A stretch of 64,000 nucleotides of DNA from Fulvivirga sediminis (GTDB taxonomy: Bacteria > Bacteroidota > Bacteroidia > Cytophagales > Cyclobacteriaceae), in the NCBI RefSeq assembly GCF_016757215.1, contig NZ_JAESIY010000015.1, forward strand, positions 31,281 to 95,280. Reading direction: 5' to 3'. Position numbers and translations under genes: made by a program. The notes beneath the pieces were generated by a model. It was not told where the DNA came from and did not search any database. It worked only from the letters and a program-made list of their open reading frames with translations. Position 1 is the stretch's first letter. Each line of letters begins with the position of its first letter. Below, piece by piece: positions 1 to 8,465 of this stretch.

Positions 1-1143
1 TACCACTTTATAAGAAATACCTTTTTTTATAGCCTGTTGCTCATTTAGTCCCACGCCAGCTACTTCTGGGTTCAAAAACATAATGGTAGAAATATTTTCA
101 TACATGAGATTCCGAGCAGGATCTCCAAAAATACGTTCAACGGCATACCGGCCTTCCAACTCTCCCACATTAACCAAAGCTATATCTGCTGTTAGATCAC
201 CTACTGCATAAATATTACCTTCACTAGTTTGAGTCTGATTATCTTCTACTCCTCTCTGATTTAAAGTAATATTTACATTATCGCTCCACAGATTTTCATA
301 ATTAGGCACACGCCCAACAGCTACTAGTGCCTTCTCTACATTAAAAACCTCATTAGAACCATCTGTATATTCAAGTTCATACTCTACCCTCCCGTGCATT
401 ACTTCCATCCTCACTAACTGCGAATTTCGATGAATATGCACTCCATTGTTCTCCATGTTACGTTCTATAACATTCACCACATCCTCATCTTCAAATGGCA
501 AAATATGATCTCCTTTATCTATGAGATGAACTTTAGTCTTTCCAAAACCTGAGAATATCGTGGCAAATTCACAACCGATAACCCCTGCACCCACTATTAC
601 CATGCTTTCAGGAAAATCATCCAGCTTTTCTATACTATCACTGGTAATAATAATTTTTTCATCGATAGGTATATTTGGTAGCTTTCTAGGCCTACTACCA
701 GTAGCTAAGATGATATACTCGGCCTCCACAATTTGTTCCTTACCATCTGTATCAGTTATTTGCACCTGATGAGGTGTAAGTAAATGAGCTGTACCTTCCC
801 TGTAAGTAAGTAAATCACTCAAATGAGTATCTATAAGAGAAGTCATATTATCTAAAAGCATAGTCTGCCTTTCACTTACAGCTTTTAAAACCTCTCTTTT
901 AATCTCATTAAAGTCAGCATCTGGGGGCTCCAGATTAAATCTGCTCAGGTGTCGGCTTACCAAATGAACATCTCTTGAAATTTCCCACCAAGTTTTAGAA
1001 GAAAGGGCACCTTTAGCAACCCCACCACCACCAATACTTTCCTTTTCTACCAGTAAAGTCTTCTTCTTAAAATCAATGGCCCGCATAGCTGCAGCATATC
1101 CTGCTGGCCCTGCACCAATAATTACTATATCATACTTTTCCAT
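1..1143 (-). CDS. FAD/NAD(P)-dependent pyridine nucleotide-disulfide oxidoreductase family protein, 3' part outside the window
   Basis: The first 381 residues are present and the frame is still open at base 1. The N-terminal FAD site reads IVIIGAGPAGYAAA and a second dinucleotide-binding site reads MVIVGAGVIGCEFA. Later, VGDLTADIALVNVGELEG matches the FAD-contacting segment of dihydrolipoamide dehydrogenases, and STIMFLNPEVAGVGLNE opens the dimerisation domain. The fold is therefore that of Lpd, glutathione reductase and SthA. The oddity is at residues about 37-49: where Lpd has GGTCLNxGCIPSK this protein has GGGGVAKGALSSK, so both redox cysteines are replaced. Disulfide chemistry is then unlikely, and a transhydrogenase-like or other flavin reaction is possible (SthA has lost one of the two cysteines). 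The start ATG at 1141-1143 gives the usual MEKYDIVIIGAGPAG N-terminus. The substrate is unknown. Confidence 0.88.
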   Translation of the reverse strand, partial: MEKYDIVIIGAGPAGYAAAMRAIDFKKKTLLVEKESIGGGGVAKGALSSKTWWEISRDVHLVSRHLSRFNLEPPDADFNEIKREVLKAVSERQTMLLDNMTSLIDTHLSDLLTYREGTAHLLTPHQVQITDTDGKEQIVEAEYIILATGSRPRKLPNIPIDEKIIITSDSIEKLDDFPESMVIVGAGVIGCEFATIFSGFGKTKVHLIDKGDHILPFEDEDVVNVIERNMENNGVHIHRNSQLVRMEVMHGRVEYELEYTDGSNEVFNVEKALVAVGRVPNYENLWSDNVNITLNQRGVEDNQTQTSEGNIYAVGDLTADIALVNVGELEGRYAVERIFGDPARNLMYENISTIMFLNPEVAGVGLNEQQAIKKGISYKVV

Positions 1144-1487
1144 AACCAAAGTCTCTTATATAAATATACTATATCATAATATTTTTACTTCACTTCTAAG
1201 AGATAAATACAAATTGAGTTACATGAAAGTTACAACTTAAACAATAAAATTAAAATCAATATTATTTCTTACTTAAATCTTACATTAGTAGATATTTTGA
1301 TGAATAATGCTAATATTATTATTTGCATTAAAATTTCTACTATACATTTCATTATTGATTAATATAAAATATTTATAACATTTATTATGTTTCTTTAAAA
1401 TATTCTTATATTTTTTATTGACCATAGATCTAAATAGATATAATATTGCATTACATAACATTTATAACTATTTAAACTATTTACAAA
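1144..1487. other. AT-rich intergenic region between two divergent genes
   Basis: This 344-base stretch is very AT-rich and holds no convincing reading frame. The only element I can support is the promoter for the downstream small peptide gene near its right end. The promoter of the leftward oxidoreductase should also lie here, but I could not find a clear TAnnTTTG match for it. Confidence 0.6.
1418..1448 (+). promoter_or_regulatory. Candidate Bacteroidota promoter of the small peptide gene
   Basis: TTG at 1418-1420 is followed after 20 bases by TAATATTG at 1441-1448. This fits the Bacteroidota housekeeping form TTG-N17..23-TAnnTTTG with one mismatch. Transcription would start near 1454, about 34 bases before the ATG of the 42-residue peptide. 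Confidence 0.5.
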
Positions 1488-1616
1488 ATGAAAACGGTAG
1501 TAACTAAAAGTAAGGAAACGCAGAAGAAAGAAGAGTTAATTTCCAAATTAATGCAAAACAACAAAGACAATTTTAGCAGCCCTTGCCTGATACAGTGCAC
1601 TGTGGTAGGAGATTAA
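1488..1616 (+). CDS. Short 42-residue peptide with a Cys-x3-Cys C-terminus, candidate precursor of a modified or signalling peptide
   Basis: An ATG at 1488 opens a 42-codon frame ending in TAA at 1614. The N-terminal two-thirds is charged and Lys/Glu/Gln-rich (MKTVVTKSKETQKKEELISK), resembling a leader peptide. The last 13 residues, SSPCLIQCTVVGD, are uncharged except for the final Asp and hold the only two cysteines. It has its own promoter upstream and a strong hairpin terminator directly after the stop codon, followed by a small GRDP-like protein gene and a sensor kinase gene. This layout resembles a RiPP (ribosomally made, post-translationally modified peptide) precursor ahead of its partner genes. 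I do not recognise a named precursor family. No radical SAM, LanB/LanM, YcaO or grasp enzyme lies nearby, so the RiPP reading is inference. A regulatory or toxin-like peptide is also possible. Confidence 0.6.
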   Translation: MKTVVTKSKETQKKEELISKLMQNNKDNFSSPCLIQCTVVGD

Positions 1617-1628
1617 TAAACAAAACCA

Positions 1629-1668
1629 ATGGGAGTCACTCTAAACAAGTGGCTCCCATATTTTTTTT
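1629..1668 (+). terminator. Intrinsic terminator after the small peptide gene
   Basis: A 12-bp stem (1629-1640 with 1648-1659, one G-U pair) closes a 7-base loop and is followed by eight T residues at 1661-1668. It lies between the peptide gene and the next gene, so most transcripts would end here and only read-through would reach the downstream protein gene. Confidence 0.88.
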
Positions 1669-1688
1669 GAAATTTTAATGCTAAAGAA

Positions 1689-2165
1689 ATGAAACTGGAA
1701 AAGTATCTTGATTGTGAAAATGAGGAGTTAGTGATAGAAGGCTTTATAGATAGATACAACGTATCAGAGGAAGAAGCCCGAGAGATTTTTTTTGAAACGA
1801 AAAAATGGCTTTGGTTAGCCAACCAATGCATAAACAAAGAAGGCTTTAATCTTTTTATTGATGGCCCTTTACTGATCATTGATGAGATGTGGCACACTTT
1901 CATATTATATACGAGTGTGTATACGAAATTTTGCAAAAAACAATTCAATAAATTCATTCATCATCACCCCACCAGCAAAAGGGAGCAGGCCGAAAGAGAT
2001 AAGCTAATTAGGGAAAATATCGATGCGAACCCTTACGAAGCAATCATAGAAAAGCAATACAGCCTAATTTATGATTACCTAGGGGCAGAGACTTTACTAA
2101 AGTGGTATGAGGCAATTCCTCAAAAATATACTGCTAGTTATATTAAGCAGATAAGAAAATATTAA
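1689..2165 (+). CDS. Small GRDP-like (glycine-rich domain protein-like) protein
   Basis: The 158-residue product has no signal peptide or membrane helix and is probably cytosolic. Its core, IIDEMWHTFILYTSVYTKFC followed by FNKFIHHHP, matches my recollection of the conserved segment of the GRDP-like family (Pfam PF07173, first described in plants; bacterial members are short). The clustered His, Trp and Cys residues at about 67-97 could bind a metal or form a catalytic pocket, but no activity is established for bacterial members that I know of. It starts 72 bases after a 42-residue peptide gene, with a terminator in between, and precedes a histidine kinase gene by 53 bases. A role as the partner or maturation protein of the peptide is inferred from this order only. 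Confidence 0.7.
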   Translation: MKLEKYLDCENEELVIEGFIDRYNVSEEEAREIFFETKKWLWLANQCINKEGFNLFIDGPLLIIDEMWHTFILYTSVYTKFCKKQFNKFIHHHPTSKREQAERDKLIRENIDANPYEAIIEKQYSLIYDYLGAETLLKWYEAIPQKYTASYIKQIRKY

Positions 2166-2218
2166 ATTCATTTTTTCTTTTACCACCAGTTAAAGTATTT
2201 TAGTATCCATTAACCTTA

Positions 2219-5200
2219 ATGGATGCTATTTTTTTTTTTCGTAATCAAGATTTCTCCCTTCACCTGATACCGCGTATTAAGTGGGTATTATTACCATTTT
2301 GCTTTTTTCTGAGTACCCTATCCTTTGCTCAAAACATTCCATTTACCACTTATACTGCCTCAGACTATAATGCATCATCATCTAACTGGTCTATTACTCA
2401 AGATGAAAATGGTCTATTTTATTTCGCCAACTACCAAGGCGTACTAATTTTTGATGGCATCACTTGGGAGCTTATTCCTCTAGCTGGTCAAAACATTTGC
2501 CTATCCATAGCATATACCAACGGTAAAATATTTGTTGGTTCGAAAGGAGATCTAGGATACTTACAACCAGATTATAAAGGTAAACTTCACTTTGAATCAT
2601 TAAATAGCAAGCTTTCTCAAGAGAACCAAACACAAAGTTGGTTTGATATAAAACATAGCCACGAGACCACATACTTTTATTCAAATCAGTGCATAGTAGG
2701 CGTGAAAAATGATTCCATATTTGAGATCAAGAGCGACCAAGGACCGTTTGGCGGACTTTTTGAAGTAGCAGATGAAGTATATACCTATGTATTTGGAAAT
2801 GGGATTTATAAGCTTGAGAATAATACACTAAAAAAACTAAAAGGCACGGACCGGCTTACTTCTGAAAATATTGCATATATCGATGAAAAAGACCATCAAC
2901 TCATTATTGCTACCAACAAAAATGTTCTCTATTCATACAAAAACGGATACACAAAAAAACTGAACAATGCCTCTCCTGAATCAGTGATCAGCTCCTTCGC
3001 TAGTAGCTCCAATCCGCCTCAAAAATATAATAAGGCTATTGGAACGCTTGGCAAAGGCCTGTACTTCTTAACCCCTCAGTACAATCCATTAAAAACTGGC
3101 TTTCTTGAAAATCAAACGATCAAAAAACTGTATTTTGATCATTACGGAAACCTGTGGAGTGCTTCTCAGGAAAATATATCACATTTTGAAACCTCCTCCC
3201 CTTTAAAAATTTCTAAAGACATTCGTAATGAAACCGGCTCTATCCTATCTTTAATTAAATGGAAAGGCTCTGTCTACATGGGCACTACTACAGGGCTTTT
3301 TTTGATAAAAGGTAATTCTATTGAAAAAGTACCAGGCATTAACGCAAAAGTCTGGAGCTTAATAGTCTTTAATAGTAAATTAATGATAGGCAGCGAAGTT
3401 GGCCTTTATCAACTAAAAGAAAACCTTCAAAAGGTATCCGAAATCAGATTAATATCTAATCTCAGCCATTGGAAAAACAACCTTATTATTGGTTCTCTTG
3501 GTCAGTTAAACATTCTTTCAGCAAGGACAGAAGAAACACCTGAGATAAAGAAGAAAATCAAAATGGGAGTGCGTCATTTCAATGATATTATGCAAATAAA
3601 TGACAGCACCATATGGCTCCATTCTAAATTTGATGGTGTGTATAAGCTAGACCATGTTAATAGAGACTCTGTAATAATTAACAAATACACAACAAGCAAC
3701 GGACTCCCTGATGTTAATGACATTAATATTTTCAATATAAAAGACAGAATAATATTTTCCACCAGCAAAGGTTTTTATCATTTCAACCCAGAAGACCAGA
3801 CATTCTCTCCGGATACGTCTATTTCCAAAACACCCTACAAAATCACCTATGCTACAGAATCAGAAAAAGGTATTATTCTTTCTACTATCGATGAGCACAA
3901 TTACAACAAACTAGTTCACCTCTCAGAAAATGGTGAGGAAATCACAACCCCATTTAAAAGGATTCCTAACATATCCATTGACTTGACATATTATGTTGAT
4001 AGTACCTTATGGATTGCTGGAAGCAATGGGCTTTATACATTTGACTACCGCATAAAAAAAGACTATAGTAAGAGCTTCCCAACCGTTATAAGAAGGGTAA
4101 CCTCTCAGGACTCTGCCGTTTTTCTAGGCCACTATTATAGTCCTAATGAAGCAGCCGAAATTATTCCTTCCTTAGTATCAAAACAGACAAAGGGGTTTAT
4201 TCCTAAACTAGACTATGAACATAATGAAATATCTTTTCAATATAGCGCTTCCTTTTATGAGGTGCCGGAAGGTAATGTATTTAGCCACTATCTGGAAAAC
4301 GAAGATAAAGGATGGTCTCGCTGGGATGTTAACCATAAAAAAGAATATAGTCATTTACCTCCCGGAGATTATGTATTTCACGTAAAATCAAAAAATATAT
4401 ACGGAATTGAGGGTAAGGAAGCCACTTACTCTTTTACCATATTACCTCCATGGTATATGACATGGTGGGCTTATTTTGGGTATGCCATAGTGTTAGCATT
4501 CCTGATCTGGGGAGTAGTACTTGCCTATACCTATAGAGTGCGCATGCAGCGTCAAAAACTAAAGCTTATAGTAGCTGACAGAACCTTTGAAGTAATAAGT
4601 CAGAAAAAAGAGATCGAAAAACAAAAGAACCTTTTACAAAATCAATACGAGCAGATAAAAGTACAAAGAGACGATATACAAGCCAAAAATCTGGAGCTTA
4701 GCCAGGCTCAAAAAAGAACCTATCAAACTAATCTAGCACTACAAGAGCTCAACGGAAACCTTGAACTACAGGTAGAAGAAAGAACCAAAGAGATCCAAGC
4801 CATGCTCACAGAACTTCAAAAGACTAACAAAGAGCTTGATCACTTTATTTATAGAGCCTCACACGACCTCAAAGGCCCCATAAGCAGAATTAGCGGACTT
4901 ACTACGCTGGCCAAGCTGGAAATTGAGGATGGCCCCACCAAAAATTATCTCCACTTGATTGATTATACGGCAAACAACATGAAAGGCACCCTTACTAAGC
5001 TCACTCAGGTGCATGACCTCATGACGGCCGAAGTGGTTATAGAGGAAATAGATATCGCCACCTTATTAAGTGATATTAAACATAGCCTGAAGCACCTGGA
5101 TGATCAGGACCTCAACACTAAATATACCTTCGATTTTAAAGACAACTTATGCATCAAACATGACAAATACAGACTTAACATTATACTAAGCAACCTGCTG

Positions 5201-5506
5201 GAAAATGCTATAGTTTATAAAAGGCAATCACGTGATGAGCACAGCATACACATCAACATTAGAAAAAACGACAAGAACCTTATGATTACGGTCACAGATA
5301 CGGGCATTGGCATAGAACCCGACCAAAAGGAAAAGGTCTTTAATATGTTTTACAAAGCCAATGATATTCATAATGGTAGCGGGCTGGGTCTTTACCTGGT
5401 AAAGCTGGCTTTACAAAAATTGAATGGCTCGGTTACAGTAGAAAGTAAAGTAAACACCTTCACCACCTTCACTGTACAGATAGGCTTAGCGGAGAGCCTT
5501 ACTTAA
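2219..5506 (+). CDS. Two-component propeller sensor histidine kinase (Reg_prop / Y_Y_Y / HisKA / HATPase)
   Basis: The 1095-residue product is an inner-membrane sensor kinase. A signal peptide ends near SFAQ (residue 38). A long periplasmic region of WD-like beta-propeller repeats follows (to about residue 650), then a Y_Y_Y domain (about 663-740), a membrane helix (about 750-772) and a coiled coil. The kinase core has the H-box SHDLKGPISRI with His882, an N-box NLLENAIVY near residue 990, and G-boxes DTGIGI and GSGLGLYLVK. Unlike the hybrid two-component systems that control many glycan loci it has no receiver or AraC domain, so it needs a separate response regulator. None is adjacent. The nearest genes are the small peptide/GRDP pair upstream, possibly cotranscribed; tyrA is convergent and overlaps its end by 8 bases. 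The ligand is unknown. Confidence 0.92.
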   Translation: MDAIFFFRNQDFSLHLIPRIKWVLLPFCFFLSTLSFAQNIPFTTYTASDYNASSSNWSITQDENGLFYFANYQGVLIFDGITWELIPLAGQNICLSIAYTNGKIFVGSKGDLGYLQPDYKGKLHFESLNSKLSQENQTQSWFDIKHSHETTYFYSNQCIVGVKNDSIFEIKSDQGPFGGLFEVADEVYTYVFGNGIYKLENNTLKKLKGTDRLTSENIAYIDEKDHQLIIATNKNVLYSYKNGYTKKLNNASPESVISSFASSSNPPQKYNKAIGTLGKGLYFLTPQYNPLKTGFLENQTIKKLYFDHYGNLWSASQENISHFETSSPLKISKDIRNETGSILSLIKWKGSVYMGTTTGLFLIKGNSIEKVPGINAKVWSLIVFNSKLMIGSEVGLYQLKENLQKVSEIRLISNLSHWKNNLIIGSLGQLNILSARTEETPEIKKKIKMGVRHFNDIMQINDSTIWLHSKFDGVYKLDHVNRDSVIINKYTTSNGLPDVNDINIFNIKDRIIFSTSKGFYHFNPEDQTFSPDTSISKTPYKITYATESEKGIILSTIDEHNYNKLVHLSENGEEITTPFKRIPNISIDLTYYVDSTLWIAGSNGLYTFDYRIKKDYSKSFPTVIRRVTSQDSAVFLGHYYSPNEAAEIIPSLVSKQTKGFIPKLDYEHNEISFQYSASFYEVPEGNVFSHYLENEDKGWSRWDVNHKKEYSHLPPGDYVFHVKSKNIYGIEGKEATYSFTILPPWYMTWWAYFGYAIVLAFLIWGVVLAYTYRVRMQRQKLKLIVADRTFEVISQKKEIEKQKNLLQNQYEQIKVQRDDIQAKNLELSQAQKRTYQTNLALQELNGNLELQVEERTKEIQAMLTELQKTNKELDHFIYRASHDLKGPISRISGLTTLAKLEIEDGPTKNYLHLIDYTANNMKGTLTKLTQVHDLMTAEVVIEEIDIATLLSDIKHSLKHLDDQDLNTKYTFDFKDNLCIKHDKYRLNIILSNLLENAIVYKRQSRDEHSIHINIRKNDKNLMITVTDTGIGIEPDQKEKVFNMFYKANDIHNGSGLGLYLVKLALQKLNGSVTVESKVNTFTTFTVQIGLAESLT

Positions 5507-6350
5507 TACCATCGATAATTGGCCTTATTTTATTGGCTTCCTTCATAAAACCCACCATAATCTCTGCATCTTGAGCATCCAGCGCTTTTTTAAATTTCTG
5601 CAAATGGGCAATATACGTTTCTAACGCTCCTGATAAATTCTCTTGGTTCTGTCGAAAAATAGGAGACCACATTGCGGGTGAACTTTTAGCTAAACGTACG
5701 GTAGAAGCAAAGCCAGACCCTGCCATTGCAAAAATATGCTTCTCATCCTTCTCCTTGGCCAGCACAGTAGTACTAAGAGCAAAGGAGGATATATGACTCA
5801 AATGACTCACATAAGCAATATGCAAATCATGATCTTCAGGCTTCATAGTCACCACTCTCATGGCCAGATTTTTACATATTTCTTGAAACAAATTAAGCTG
5901 CTTTTCCCCACTCTTCTCTTCCTCGCAGAGTATCATGATTTTATCTTCAAAAAGAGTTGAAAAGGCGGCCTCAGGCCCCGAATACTCAGTACCTGCCATA
6001 GGGTGAGCCGCTACAAAGCATTTACGCTTGGGGTGAGCTACCACAGAAGCACATACTGCCCCCTTTGTAGATCCAAAATCAATGACCAAATGATGATCAT
6101 CTACCATATCCAGAACCTGAGGCAAAAGAGAAGTGAGTGCATCTACTGGAATGGCTAATATTACCACATCTGACTGTTTTATAGCGTCTCCAAGGCTAGC
6201 TTCCCTATCAATAATACCCAGTCGTAAGGCACTCTTTATATTATCAGAGTTTTTGTCAACGCCGATAACTTCTACATGAAGCCTTCTACGTTTTACTGCT
6301 AAGGAGAAAGATCCTCCAATAAGGCCTACTCCTACTAAAGCTATTTTCAT
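5499..6350 (-). CDS. tyrA: Prephenate dehydrogenase
   Basis: TyrA oxidatively decarboxylates prephenate to 4-hydroxyphenylpyruvate, the tyrosine precursor. The 283-residue protein begins with the Rossmann motif GVGLIGGSFSLAVKRR and holds HPMAGTEYSGPEAA, the segment with the catalytic His of the family. The C-terminal half is the helical dimerisation domain. There is no fused chorismate mutase and no clear ACT domain, so it is the short monofunctional form. It is the last gene of the Tyr-leader transcription unit, 4 bases after the aminotransferase stop. Its 3' end overlaps the convergent kinase gene by 8 bases. Confidence 0.93.
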   Translation of the reverse strand: MKIALVGVGLIGGSFSLAVKRRRLHVEVIGVDKNSDNIKSALRLGIIDREASLGDAIKQSDVVILAIPVDALTSLLPQVLDMVDDHHLVIDFGSTKGAVCASVVAHPKRKCFVAAHPMAGTEYSGPEAAFSTLFEDKIMILCEEEKSGEKQLNLFQEICKNLAMRVVTMKPEDHDLHIAYVSHLSHISSFALSTTVLAKEKDEKHIFAMAGSGFASTVRLAKSSPAMWSPIFRQNQENLSGALETYIAHLQKFKKALDAQDAEIMVGFMKEANKIRPIIDGIK

Positions 6351-6354
6351 ATTA

Positions 6355-7506
6355 TTAAAGTCTTTTTAATGCCTCTTCATACACCTCCACACCACTACAT
6401 AATGATATGCGCACATACTTTTTACCTTTATCGCCAAAGATAAAACCCGGGGTAATAAAAACGTGATTTTCATGTAAAAGCCGCTCCACTAAATCTTCGG
6501 CACTATGAACATCATCAGGTATATGTGCCCACACAAACATTCCTTGCTGATCTGCACTATAAGTACAACCCAACTTATCCATTATGGCCTGTGCTTTTAC
6601 TCTTCTTTGAGCGTATACTTTATTTATACTGTCAAACCATTCATCTCCCAGCTTCAATGCCTCCACAGCGGCCAGCATCATAGGTTTAAACATGCCTGAG
6701 TCTACATTACTTTTTATCTTAAGTATAGCCTGAATATAATCTTTACTTCCTGCTACCCAGCCTATACGCCAGCCTGCCATATTAAACGATTTGCTCATTG
6801 AATTGAGCTCTAATGCTACTTCCTTAGCTCCTGGCACTGAAAATATACTAATAGGTTTACCTGAAGGAAGGATCATACTATAAGGATTATCATGACAAAG
6901 CAACACTTGCTTTTCTTTAGCCAATTGTACAAAGCGGCTCAAAGTATCAAAATCAGCGGGCTGACCTGTAGGCATATGTGGATAATTAAGCCACAAAAGT
7001 TTAATTCTGCTATAATCTAATTCCTGAAGATATTGCCAATCGGGCTGCCAGCCATTATCTTCCAACAGAGGAAAACGAATAACCTCTGCACCACACATTT
7101 CTGCCACTGCACCATAAGCAGGGTAACAAAGCTCCGGCACTAATACCTGATCTCCAGGATTTAGAAATGTTAAGGAAATGTGAGTTATTCCTTCTTTAGA
7201 ACCTATCAGAGGAAGTATCTCAGAAGTTGCATCCAGCTTCACCTCAAATACTTTTTGGAGCCATTGACTGATTGACTCTTTTAGCTCAGGCAACCCAGCA
7301 TAGGACTGATAACCATGATTCACGGGCTTATATAATTCTTCAGAAGCCCTATTTAGGACAGCTGCCGCAGGAGGAAGATCAGGACTACCAATGGCAAGGT
7401 TTAAAACGTCTTTACCTTCCGCCTGCATTTTACGTACCTCAGCTAGTTTTTGAGAAAAATAATACTCTTTTACCTGTCCGAGCCGATCAGCTGTTGAAAT
7501 TATCAT
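6355..7506 (-). CDS. Class I/II PLP-dependent aminotransferase, probably aromatic amino acid transaminase
   Basis: The 383-residue protein is a fold-type I aminotransferase. The PLP Schiff-base lysine is Lys239 in SMSKSFNMAGWRIGW, and the nucleotide-phosphate segment SKEGI and the VRISL C-terminal region are present. It resembles the LL-diaminopimelate/aspartate/aromatic branch. Being sandwiched between phhA (5 bases away) and tyrA (4 bases away), it most likely transaminates 4-hydroxyphenylpyruvate and phenylpyruvate to tyrosine and phenylalanine. The substrate is inferred from context. Confidence 0.88.
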   Translation of the reverse strand: MIISTADRLGQVKEYYFSQKLAEVRKMQAEGKDVLNLAIGSPDLPPAAAVLNRASEELYKPVNHGYQSYAGLPELKESISQWLQKVFEVKLDATSEILPLIGSKEGITHISLTFLNPGDQVLVPELCYPAYGAVAEMCGAEVIRFPLLEDNGWQPDWQYLQELDYSRIKLLWLNYPHMPTGQPADFDTLSRFVQLAKEKQVLLCHDNPYSMILPSGKPISIFSVPGAKEVALELNSMSKSFNMAGWRIGWVAGSKDYIQAILKIKSNVDSGMFKPMMLAAVEALKLGDEWFDSINKVYAQRRVKAQAIMDKLGCTYSADQQGMFVWAHIPDDVHSAEDLVERLLHENHVFITPGFIFGDKGKKYVRISLCSGVEVYEEALKRL

Positions 7507-7511
7507 ATTAC

Positions 7512-8294
7512 TTATACTACTTTACTTTGTAATTTTTCATTTAAACGCATTTTCACTTCATCTATTGAGTGAAAAAGCTGCTCATATGACTCAATAATAA
7601 AGTATTTTTCCTGAAAAGTATCTTTTCTAAAAGGAGTATCTAATATTTGAGCTACATCATAGGCAAAATGCTCAGGTTCATCACTTAAAGAAAATCGCGT
7701 TTCTCCTACTGAGCTCAAGATTCCGGCTCCGTATATTCTTAATCCTGCAGGCTCTTTAATAAGGCCAAATTCTACCGTGAACCAGTAAATTCTTGAAAGT
7801 AATTCTATAGCTTCAGGATCATTAGCGTGAGCGGCTCCTATTTCACTAAGCGCCTGCAAATAATCGACAAACGCCTGATTGGTAAGCAAAGGCACATGAG
7901 CAAATACATCATGAAACATGTCAGGTTCTTCCAGGTAATCCAGCTCCTCCATCTTTCTGAGCCAGGTAGTGGCAGGAAACTTTTTATTAGACATTAATTC
8001 AAAAAACAATTTATCGTCTACTATACCTTCCACTGCTACCAGCTCCCATCCTGTGGCCTCTCTAAGAAGGACATTAGTCTCTTCAAAAGCAGGAATATTT
8101 TTATTAGTAAACTTCACCACATCAAGCCCTTTCATAAACTCTACCGTAGCAGCGCCGGGCATGTTTACAATCTGACGATCATAAAGGATACTCCATACTT
8201 GTTGGTCTTCAGCAGTATACTGATCATAAACCTGCTTCATGTCTTTTAAAGTAGGGATCACTCTTTTCTCAGATTTTGTAATTGGTTCCATCAT
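7512..8294 (-). CDS. phhA: Phenylalanine-4-hydroxylase
   Basis: PhhA hydroxylates phenylalanine to tyrosine using tetrahydrobiopterin (or a related pterin), O2 and non-haem iron. The iron ligands are visible: His128 and His133 in PDMFHDVFAHVPLL and Glu175 in YWFTVEFGL. At 260 residues it is the short bacterial catalytic-domain form without the ACT regulatory domain of animal enzymes. It is the first gene after the Tyr-rich leader and terminator, and is followed by an aminotransferase and tyrA. The setting suggests a biosynthetic route to tyrosine rather than only phenylalanine breakdown. The ORF starts MMEP, so the second Met could be the true start. Confidence 0.95.
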   Translation of the reverse strand: MMEPITKSEKRVIPTLKDMKQVYDQYTAEDQQVWSILYDRQIVNMPGAATVEFMKGLDVVKFTNKNIPAFEETNVLLREATGWELVAVEGIVDDKLFFELMSNKKFPATTWLRKMEELDYLEEPDMFHDVFAHVPLLTNQAFVDYLQALSEIGAAHANDPEAIELLSRIYWFTVEFGLIKEPAGLRIYGAGILSSVGETRFSLSDEPEHFAYDVAQILDTPFRKDTFQEKYFIIESYEQLFHSIDEVKMRLNEKLQSKVV

Positions 8295-8314
8295 TTTTAA
8301 AATTAGTTTAAAAC

Positions 8315-8347
8315 AAAAAAGCCTGGCTCTCTTTCGGAACCAGGCTC
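8315..8347 (-). terminator. Attenuator terminator of the phhA-aminotransferase-tyrA unit
   Basis: On the minus strand AGCCTGG (8346-8340) pairs with CCAGGCT (8326-8320), followed by six T residues (8319 downward after a run of A on the plus strand). It lies between the leader peptide stop and the phhA start, where an attenuator terminator belongs. Because no terminator follows the DAHP synthase gene upstream, it may also end read-through transcripts from the trp unit. Confidence 0.9.
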
Positions 8348-8377
8348 GTTATATTCAGTTATTTTCTTTCTATTAGA

Positions 8378-8458
8378 TCATGAACATACAACTCCCACTC
8401 CGAATGGTGTGATTCGGTAATAGTAGTAGTAATAATATTTGCTGTTCATATTTGTCAT
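8378..8458 (-). CDS. Tyrosine-rich leader peptide (attenuation control of the phhA-aminotransferase-tyrA unit)
   Basis: An ATG at 8458-8456 opens a 26-codon frame ending in TGA at 8380-8378. It contains seven consecutive Tyr codons (TAT TAT TAC TAC TAC TAT TAC, bases 8437-8417), then RITPFGVGVVCS. A run of seven Tyr codons directly before a terminator and ahead of tyrosine-synthesis genes is the signature of a leader peptide whose ribosome senses charged tRNA-Tyr. The RNA can also form CGAAT/ATTCG (8416-8412 with 8405-8401), and the alternative pair TTCGGA/TCCGAA (8404-8399 with 8338-8333) that invades the loop and upper stem of the terminator. A ribosome stalled on the Tyr run would cover the first of these and free the antiterminator. 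Confidence 0.9.
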   Translation of the reverse strand: MTNMNSKYYYYYYYRITPFGVGVVCS

Positions 8459-8465
8459 ACAGGGA

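Noticed and set aside
1613..1957. A 114-codon minus-strand frame
   Set aside because: It overlaps the terminator and the GRDP-like gene on the opposite strand, and its product has no recognisable features.
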